Below are positions 56,822 through 64,000 of a stretch of DNA of 64,000 bases, one piece after another. The notes under the pieces were generated by a model, which was not told the origin of the DNA, searched no databases, and saw nothing but the letters and a program-made list of their open reading frames with translations. Positions within the stretch are counted from its first letter, which is position 1; every line of letters starts with the position of its first letter. The position numbers were made by a program, and so were the translations under genes. The stretch is from Anthostomella pinea. Lineage: Eukaryota > Ascomycota > Sordariomycetes > Xylariales > Xylariaceae. The DNA is taken from the NCBI GenBank assembly GCA_963556695.1, contig CAUWAG010000010.1, forward strand, positions 3,224,001 to 3,288,000, given 5' to 3'.

Positions 56822-58753
56822 ATGATTATACCGACGTGCAAGATCCTGGTTCTGGCTAGCCTGCTGGCCAGCGGCACAGAGTCTCACATCATACCGTTCG
56901 GCATTCTCCATTCTCGAGATATCGACTACTCTTCATCTTCAAGCTTGGCCCAACAGCGTTTTGGCTCATTTCGTCTAGCCGGGCTAGAGGAGTATTTCAA
57001 GAAGCATAATGAACCGTTCACCAACTTTGAGGACCTCAATAAGAAACTCTTTAAAGCCCGGGGCAAGACGATGGGTGAGGATTACAACCACGATAGGTTC
57101 GAGAAGATACCCTACCAGGAAATACGAGACAACTACTACGCCTCGGACGGAAAAGACCTGGGGAATTAATTACAGCAGGTCCCCAAGGGCAACTACGCCC
57201 ACCTTCACTTTAATGCATACCTACCATCTATCGACGGCGGAAAGCAGGCCAAGGATTGGGAGTCCGACCTTGACGAGCTGGAAAAGGCAGATGACGCGGA
57301 CTCCGAATCATATAAGCCGTTTGCGCTTGATACGATTTACACCAAGTTAAAGGAGTCGGGAAAGAAACCCTTCGAGGCAACCAAAGCCTTTGAAGACAGC
57401 ATGGAGGCTGCCGGGAAAGACTACGGAGATCTCGTTGACTTTACGAGTTTCTCGAAAGACCAGATTCCTCTAAAGGATCGCGCCGACAAGTAAATTCAAG
57501 TCACCCACATGTCCACCGACCGACCGTCGCTCACCATCTCATCGCAGAACCTGGCCCCAATTCCAGGCGCTCACCTCGAAGTTCAAGGGGCCCTTTGAGT
57601 ACGAGTGGATGTGGCGGTACTACCTGAAAGCCTTATTCAGGGATTGGAACCACCACAAGATCCTCCACGGCGAACTGCGCCACGTCTTCCTCAACGACAT
57701 CCTCTGGAACGAGCAGGGAAAGAAGCTTAGCGGGCTCGACGGCTCCAAGCAGATGCTGCAGGTTGTCCACGACGAAGTCGAGATAGCCAAGAAGCTGTAC
57801 CCGGACTTTGTCGGTGCGAAGGTCATCTACTGCATCCCGCGCATGTTCAAGCTCACAGAGGATGAAGCCAAGAAGCAGAAGGAAACGAAGCCCTTCTACC
57901 AGCCTGCTTGGAATATACAAGAACATGATCGCTATATTGAACTGGCCAAATGGCAAGCGCAGCAGAACATGTTTGTTCTTGCCGGTGAGTGAGATCTTCT
58001 AAGCGCTTCCGAAGCCCCCGAAGCCGGAAGGAAACTAACAACCAACTACAGCATTCGACATCGTCGGACGGGAAGACAAAGACACGGACGCCAGCGGCCT
58101 GACTTTCTACAACAACCGGCATTTCAAAGCCGAGCTGGTCCGCCTGCTGAAGAACGCGCCCGAAGGGACGCGGAACCTGTCCCTCCACGCCGGCGAGGCC
58201 ATCGACATGAGTCCCGACGCGGCGGCCCGGGTGAACATGGAGATGCTCGCCGAGCTCGCCGAGGAATTTCGCGACTCCCTCATGCGCGGCGGCGACCTGG
58301 TCGGCCTGGAGCACGACAGCGACACGAGCGGCGACCAGAGCACGGCAGACGTCATGAAGTCGTTCGAGAGCACCAATGTGGCCGCGGAGCTCTGCCCCGT
58401 GTCGAACGAGGGCCTGGGCACCGCGCTCACTGCCGTCGACGGCGCGGACCGCTTCCAGACCAAAATCATGCTGCATCTCTACACCAGTGTTTCGGGCGAC
58501 GACCCCACGTTTTTCGGGTGAGTGAATATACCTATCCATGGGTGAGAGTTGGCGAGGGTTCGCTGCTAACAAAACCTGCAGCCTAGAGCCTGCGTTAGAG
58601 CTAGCGTACATGATGGTCGGCAGCGAGGCCATGACATTGTACCGTCTCGTTGCGCTGGCATTCATGAGCATCAACAGCTCGTACATGACCCAAAAGGAGA
58701 TAGAACGTGCTTATGACATAACCATCGAGCAGGTGAAGGCGATCGACTTTTGA
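56822..58753 (+). pseudogene. secreted adenosine deaminase (ADGF-like) gene with one internal stop
   Basis: Exons 56822-57489, 57548-57984, 58052-58517 and 58582-58753 splice in phase to 580 codons, but codon 116 is TAA (57167-57169). No phase-0 donor nearby could remove it. The product would be an ADGF/CECR1-type enzyme converting adenosine to inosine: a signal peptide (MIIPTCKILVLASLLASGTE), the zinc-binding H-x-H in VPKGNYAHLHFNAYL, TWPQFQALTSKFKGPFEYEW, FDIVGREDKD, NLSLHAGEA, LCPVSNE and the DDP of VSGDDPTFFG. The usual GHG before the third zinc site is changed (GLEHDSD). Everything after the stop is coherent and well spliced, so the loss is recent, or the stop is a consensus error. CAA to TAA would be a RIP-type change. 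Confidence 0.75.
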
Positions 58754-59569
58754 CCTTAGGGTCCAGTTACGGGCGGCGGAACGTTGGTAGTGGGAATGTT
58801 GAAGTATTGCGGTATTCATGTACTTAACTATGGACTTGCTTCGAAATAAATGTTCCTCAAACTTTTGGTTATCTTGCCCATCGCCTAAACTGGCATCGGA
58901 TTGACCGAGTCGCTACTGCAATGATTCAATGCGGACGAGGCGGGTAAAATGTAGTCGTGTTCCGGAGCATGGGACTTCTGGTTAGTCCTCAATGCCCCTC
59001 CCGAGCCCACACGATCCGAACGTATGATAACGATCATATCCGCGGCATCCTGACAAACTGAGAGTCTGGTATAGAGGCCCCTCAACCACACTCAGCCAGG
59101 GAAAGATCCAGGTCCAGGCCTGTGAGGCACTACCACGTCCGAGTCCTGTTCTAAGGCTGACGACAGAGAAACTCCTGCCAGGGAGCACTACCGGCTCACT
59201 CGGCTGCCCACAGGCTTCCTGTCAACTACTATGTTTATGAAAGCATCAATATAAGTCACAGATCCACCCCAGTCCCCATGATGCTTAGCCCTTACAAGCC
59301 GAGGCCTCACGAAGGACAATGAGGTACTTACCATCGAGATCAGGTATCGCTCACGACAGCGCTTAGTCTTTCACGAGCCTTCAGCGACGAGATTTTATTC
59401 CAGTGCTTACATTGTACACCTAGGCTCTCTTATCTACCACGATTTTCCACCATACAGTAGGTAGTACTAGGTAAGGCAGAATCCGGTGTCATGTTGGGAC
59501 CGTGGACGTATAGATGAACGGAGTGTGAGCAGTCGCAGTCACGCTCATTGACTTTGGACCTAGCACTCC
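58754..59569. other. intergenic, nothing supported
   Basis: Between the deaminase-like gene and the broken F-box-like gene. Short frames only. Confidence 0.5.
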
Positions 59570-60792
59570 TTATTGTAGAATTTCGTGTGCATACAGGTCC
59601 AAGCCATCTAAAAGCTCCTGGTCCCAGAAGAATAGTGCACCCTTCCAAGATGAGTGCGGATTCGAAATAGTGAAGCGAATCGGGTGCCAGAGCAGCTGGC
59701 TGTGCTCTACAAGGTAAGAAGGTGATCCCATATCACTTGGTGTTACTTGAGAGAAATGATGGAGAGTGTAATAGGTTCGTCCAGCCGGGCCCGCGTCTGC
59801 CAGATAGAGAAGTAGGCGAATCCCTCGAGACGTAAGCCTGTAGATGTATTCATCTTCCAGCTCTTGTGTTCTATCCCGAAAATGGTTGATCCGCTGGTCG
59901 TGTTCTAGACCCAGAAGAAACGGCCACAATGTTGAAACTCGAGCTGGGTCTTCAATGCGGTTGTCGTTGTTGTGGACATCGGAGTGGTGTGTTGCTCTGC
60001 CTGGTTCGAATGGAACAGGTGAAGACTCATGGACATCAAAGCCACTTGCTACCCGTTGCAGTATGGCCCGGTGCTGATGGGTAACGTGCATTAAGATGCA
60101 ACGTACGTTTGTGATGCCCCGTAAGTGTGTGATAGGCCATTGTTGAAGTAATCTCCACGCTGGATGAGCGGCGTCGCAAGGAAGGGGAGATTCCTCGTTA
60201 GCGTAGGTGTGACAGAAAATCTCAACCCAGAACAAGGCGGCTCGAAACCTGCACCTCTCGTCCCTGGAGAGTTCCAGAGGGGTATTGGGTCCCCTGAAGA
60301 TTTTTTCGAAATCTTGGTATCAAAGGGAAGGGTGGCAGCATGCCGGGGGTTTCCTGGGTAGCGAAGGGCTGAACGTTCTCCAAGCCTCCGGCGCGAAACG
60401 GAAGATGAAGTCGTCGGCGTCAGCGACTAGGCTTGAGAGTGCGTAGAGCGTCGGCAAATCGTCCGGCCACTGCGTCGTTTGTGCCGTCCCTGTCGAGAGT
60501 GATTCTACTGCAGATGCACTTCGCTGTTGAGTTTCCTCCACACTGTAACCGAAACGATTCTCTCGGATTAACCGGAGACGCGCTGCGGTGACCGCTAGGG
60601 AGAGAATGTCATCATGCCTATCTGCCTGCAATACATTGGCTAGGATGACTTTCAGGATGACTCTTCGGTGAGCTCTGAAGACGTCCATCGTGTAGGTACA
60701 GGCCGTGGCGAGAGAATGGAGGTCTCGTAGGTGTTGCATCCCTTCAATATCTCCACGTGGATCTCAGGAGGGAGTGCTTGAAGACAAGCCAT
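59570..60792 (-). pseudogene. F-box-like protein gene with frameshift and stop
   Basis: From ATG 60792 the sequence starts MACLQALPPEIHVEILKG, an F-box opening, then shifts by one base near 60740-60752 into HLRDLHSLATACTYTMDVFR and AHRRVILKVILANVLQ. It continues as DFIFRFAPEAWRTFSPSLPR to a TGA at 60320-60322. The same frame resumes with YQDFEKIFRGPNTPLELSRD and FRAALFWVEIFCHTYANEES, the usual LS-x-ER...AL-x-x-E-x-x-C block of this fungal family, and stays open to 59570. One frameshift plus one stop make it a likely pseudogene of an SCF substrate-receptor-type gene. CGA to TGA would explain the stop. Confidence 0.6.
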
Positions 60793-61551
60793 GTTGTGGT
60801 GTCTTATGCGAAGCATGGGCAGGACTGGGCCTTCCTGTGAAGTTGTTTGTAGGAGGTGTCGAGGTCTTAACGTCTTGGAGGCCTGAGAGTAAAGAAAGTC
60901 AGCCTCGAATGGCGAGTTGAACTCGTACACGCAGTTCCGACAACCTACTGCAGATGAGACATCCAACCCAACTTGCACAGCGAACAGTCGGGACAAGAAT
61001 CGTCAACGTGGCGTGAAATTGTACGAAGTTGATGTTTGGCTTGGGTTGGAAATGGCAGGTTCTCCAAGGTGCAGCGACGTGAAATAGAGTTAGGTACCTA
61101 GGTTCCCAGAAATGGAGTGCCCAGCGCCTTCCCAACACGTTTGAAAAGGTTGTGACTTCCGAGCCAGAGCCAGAGCCAACGAGCAGGTACATAGGTACTT
61201 ACTCATGGTCTAAAAAACATAAACCCGATACATTCACAGACATTACCAGTTCCAGAGTAATGAAGTATTAGTAGTAGTATACAATTCTATGGCAGAAAAA
61301 AACGCGTGAACGATAGCGACAGTGCTACTTCTATATATGTAGCCACAAAGGGTATAGATCGCTCCAACCAATTCCATCCATCCAACGAGACAAGATCGAA
61401 CCCATTACGAAATGCTTTTGATGTAGCCATGCCATAGACCTCCCTCATGCGTCATCGTACACACCATACCCCCAACCCCTAACCCCTATCCAAAGATCCC
61501 ACACACACCCACACCACGCCCTTACCCCGACACATCTGACCATCTGACCAT
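60793..61551. other. intergenic and 3' flank of the GMC-hydrolase gene
   Basis: No gene supported. 61440-61550 is C/A-rich (ACCCCTAACCCCT-like) and probably 3' untranslated. Confidence 0.5.
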
Positions 61552-64000
61552 CTACCTGGCGAGCAGCTTGCCCGAGTCAACCATCTCCTTAAACTTGTCA
61601 TTAGGCTCAACAAACCGGTACTCAGGCCCGCGCACCACGCGGTCGACCTCCTCCCTGACAAAGGGGTAGACGTCCTTCCAGGCATTGCGGCCCATCCAGC
61701 AGTCGAGGTGGCCGTAGTCGGGCACGACGCGGCGGCGGTACTGGATGCCGTCGTCGAGGCGTGTATCAAAAGCGTCGGTGAGGGCCTCGTACGTGCGCTC
61801 GGTGCTCTCGGGGCTGAGCACAGCATTATCACGCCCGACAAACAGCAGGAACGGGATCCCGCGCAGCCGCAGCACGTTCTCGGGTGTGTCGAGGCGCTCG
61901 AACAGCGGGCCGTTGGACATGACGTGGCCCTCGAACCCCTGCTTCATCAGCAGGTGCAGCAGCGTCATGTTGACGCCACCGAAGAAGCGGTCGATCTGCC
62001 GGTGCGTCGCCTCGTTCAGGTTGCGGTGGTTCCAGCACCGCGCGAACACGAGCGAGATCCGGTGGCAGCTCGCGTTGTTGCAGATCTCCTTGCGCTCGTC
62101 CGGCCACAGCCGCAGCAGCTCGTTCAGGCCCTTCTGCAGCAGGCTGTCGTTCTTGCTCGTGCTGCAGCTGAACCAGTCGCCGGCGAGCAACTTGTAGATC
62201 TTGTCCGCCGGGATCGGCGACGCCATGATCTTGACCATGTTCACCGAGTTCCAGATCGGGTTCATGAACACCTGGCTGCACGTCACGCCCTTGATCCAGC
62301 TGCCGGGGATGGTGCCGTCGAGCATACCCGATGAGAGCGCCACGCTGCCCATACAATGTGCGATCGTGTAGATGGGCTCCATCTCTGCTGCCGCTTTCTC
62401 TGCTTTCTCTTTCCCTCCTTCCTCTTGGAGCTCCTTTGGATCGAGTGTGGGGTGAGTGGGATAGTTCTTGCGGATAAACTCATAACACGCTTTGATATCC
62501 AGGCGAGCGTCGAAAGTCGTCCAGTCATTCTGCGCCACCATGAGCGCGCCGATGCGGTGCACTGTGATGAACACTCGGTACCCGGCTCGCTGGAAGTAGT
62601 TGACAGCGTGGTAGCGGATCGTTGGCAGCGCATAGATCTGGTGGTCTACCGAGGCGCCTGGTATCATGAACAGATTCTTTTCCGGAGCATCAGCCGTTAC
62701 GCAAGTAGGCTCCCACATGTGCAGGCCAGTGATGACACCATCACGGGCCTTGACCTTGAATGACTTTGTGGGAGGCGTGTCGTTGACGAAACCGGCGTAC
62801 GATTGGCTTGGGTATTGCAGAGGCGTGAACGGTGCCAGGAAGAGGGAGATCGACTTGCGCGTAAAGAAGGTCATGAAGTTGGCGGCGCTCATGACCTTCC
62901 TGAGGATGTCGCTGCCGGTGGGGGTAAGGGTCATGATCTCGGATATGAAGTCTTGAGGCTGGATCCGCATGATTCCTCTGGCAACAATGGGACCCAGCAG
63001 GCCGTCCTCGTCCGCGTCTGCAGCATTCCTCTCATGTTCGGGGATATGCTTGGTGATTGTGACATAGAGAGTGCTCGTCGACTTCCAGAAGTGCACCGGC
63101 GAGAGCGCCACGGACGAATCCACAACTTTGTAGCCATGAAAATGAAGCTGTTCGCCGTTGATGCCACGCATGTCAAAGTCATAAGTGAGGTTCCGAGTCC
63201 CAGGGGCCTTGTGGTCCACCAAGAACAGGTTGAAGTCGCCCCGCTGAACCATGAATGGGGAACCCTCGAGAGTCGGGCAGACGAAGGTGCCCGTGAGCAT
63301 TGCCTTGTGGTTGGGGTCGTGCACAATAGAACGCGTGTTGAATGACTGCACGCTCAGGAAGAATCGTGCTGTCTCGCAGAGGGACTTGGCCATTCTGGCC
63401 GACAATATGTAAGCGTCTGGGTTGTCTCGCTTGAAGCCGTGATCGCGGTGGACGTATCCAGACATGACCTCGGTAAAGCCGAACCCTCCGTCCTTCATTT
63501 TGACGGCGGCTGCCATTGAACTGTGTGCTTTGGATATCCTGGTGTTCTCCACCTTTTCTTCCATGTGCTCGGCCCATTTGCACTTCCTGCGGGCATGCGG
63601 GTGCTGAGGAGCGCCAAAGAGATCGAGGACGGAGTTTTTCTCGAGGTTGATTTTGAGCCCCTCGCGAGTTGTATATAGGTCCAGAGAACGTTCCGCCAGA
63701 GCGGTAATGGTTGCGAATGGGTTCGCACCAAGGGCGGCCGGAATGACGGCACCGTCTGTGACGATGAGCCCCTTGTGGATATCTGTTCCCTCGCCGGTGA
63801 AGACTTCGCCAGCATGGTTTGTGACACCCTTTGAGCCATCGTCGGCCATGCAAGCACCACTGAGCATAATTAGCTCGCTGCCACCGAACGCAGGTATAGT
63901 GCTGGTTGAACTTACCCGATAGGATGAACTGTGACCTGCCCCTGGTTTAGAAGGGCGTAGAAAGGGTTCTGCACATAAGTGCCTCCAACGGCCTTTGTAG
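61552..64000 (-). CDS. GMC oxidoreductase (cholesterol-oxidase-like) fused to alpha/beta hydrolase, 3' part
   Basis: The gene enters from the right edge. The exon ending at 63916 (TKAVGGTYVQNPFYALLNQG, then QVTVHPIG) splices over a 56-base intron (63860-63915) in phase to GACMADDGSKGVTNHAGEVF and VTDGAVIPAALGANPFATIT, the C-terminal part of a FAD-dependent GMC/cholesterol-oxidase-like enzyme. About 250 residues of a beta-rich region follow (residues 80-330 of this exon: GSPFMVQRGDFNLFLVDHKA). Then comes an alpha/beta hydrolase domain with NLFMIPGASVDHQIYALPTI, the nucleophile elbow YTIAHCMGSVALSSG (Cys where lipases have Ser), the acid region FLLFVGRDNAVLSPEST and the His in VVPDYGHLDCWMG. 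770 codons are visible to the stop. A flavin oxidase joined to a hydrolase suggests two-step processing of one substrate, possibly a sterol or lipid (inference). Confidence 0.88.
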   Translation of the reverse strand, partial: YKGRWRHLCAEPFLRPSKPGAGHSSSYRVSSTSTIPAFGGSELIMLSGACMADDGSKGVTNHAGEVFTGEGTDIHKGLIVTDGAVIPAALGANPFATITALAERSLDLYTTREGLKINLEKNSVLDLFGAPQHPHARRKCKWAEHMEEKVENTRISKAHSSMAAAVKMKDGGFGFTEVMSGYVHRDHGFKRDNPDAYILSARMAKSLCETARFFLSVQSFNTRSIVHDPNHKAMLTGTFVCPTLEGSPFMVQRGDFNLFLVDHKAPGTRNLTYDFDMRGINGEQLHFHGYKVVDSSVALSPVHFWKSTSTLYVTITKHIPEHERNAADADEDGLLGPIVARGIMRIQPQDFISEIMTLTPTGSDILRKVMSAANFMTFFTRKSISLFLAPFTPLQYPSQSYAGFVNDTPPTKSFKVKARDGVITGLHMWEPTCVTADAPEKNLFMIPGASVDHQIYALPTIRYHAVNYFQRAGYRVFITVHRIGALMVAQNDWTTFDARLDIKACYEFIRKNYPTHPTLDPKELQEEGGKEKAEKAAAEMEPIYTIAHCMGSVALSSGMLDGTIPGSWIKGVTCSQVFMNPIWNSVNMVKIMASPIPADKIYKLLAGDWFSCSTSKNDSLLQKGLNELLRLWPDERKEICNNASCHRISLVFARCWNHRNLNEATHRQIDRFFGGVNMTLLHLLMKQGFEGHVMSNGPLFERLDTPENVLRLRGIPFLLFVGRDNAVLSPESTERTYEALTDAFDTRLDDGIQYRRRVVPDYGHLDCWMGRNAWKDVYPFVREEVDRVVRGPEYRFVEPNDKFKEMVDSGKLLAR

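Overview
The window looks like a chromosome piece from a filamentous ascomycete (Pezizomycotina, probably Sordariomycetes-like). The evidence is introns of about 50-70 bp with GTRNGT/YAG borders, fungal families (GH3 beta-glucosidase, Rds1-type ferritin-like protein, extracellular intradiol dioxygenase, 6-Cys secreted proteins, HDA1-complex chromodomain subunit), and long AT-rich blocks whose retroelement remnants look mutated by RIP-type C-to-T change. No tRNA, rRNA or CRISPR array was found.

Layout: (1) 1-3,489: 5' part of a secreted GH3 beta-glucosidase, then empty sequence. (2) 3,490-12,607: a 9.1-kb AT-rich block bounded by a 14-bp target-site duplication. It ends in a LINE-type 3' tail and contains copia-like debris, two related GC-richer islands and a young 202-bp solo LTR. 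(3) 13.3-31 kb: a gene-rich stretch with a lipase, a membrane protein, an Rds1-like protein, an alpha/beta hydrolase, a four-TM protein, a decayed small secreted protein, an intradiol dioxygenase, a 6-phosphogluconate dehydrogenase, an F-box gene broken by a stop, and an ELO fatty-acid elongase. (4) 32.4-43.2 kb: two paralogous six-cysteine secreted protein genes, one on each side of a transposon-built interval. That interval holds a RIP-like AT-rich block with a 460-bp solo LTR, then a full-length Tad-like LINE with a 14-bp target-site duplication that carries an antisense, 5'-truncated copy of its own family. (5) 44.6-54 kb: COX6, a small mitochondrial-type protein and a large chromodomain/HDA2-3-like/coiled-coil protein. 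(6) 56.8-64 kb: an adenosine deaminase (ADGF-like) gene with one internal stop, a second broken F-box-like gene, and the C-terminal part of a GMC oxidoreductase/alpha-beta hydrolase fusion running off the right edge.

Secreted hydrolases and oxidases, paired secreted cysteine-rich proteins, transposon islands and several genes with single disabling changes suggest an accessory, fast-changing compartment mixed with core genes (COX6, ELO, HDA1-complex subunit). The chromodomain protein is likely part of heterochromatin machinery of the kind that acts on such AT-rich islands. The most interesting observations are the paired six-cysteine genes with identical gene structure around the LINE, the nested LINE history, and the Cys-nucleophile hydrolase fused to the GMC oxidase.
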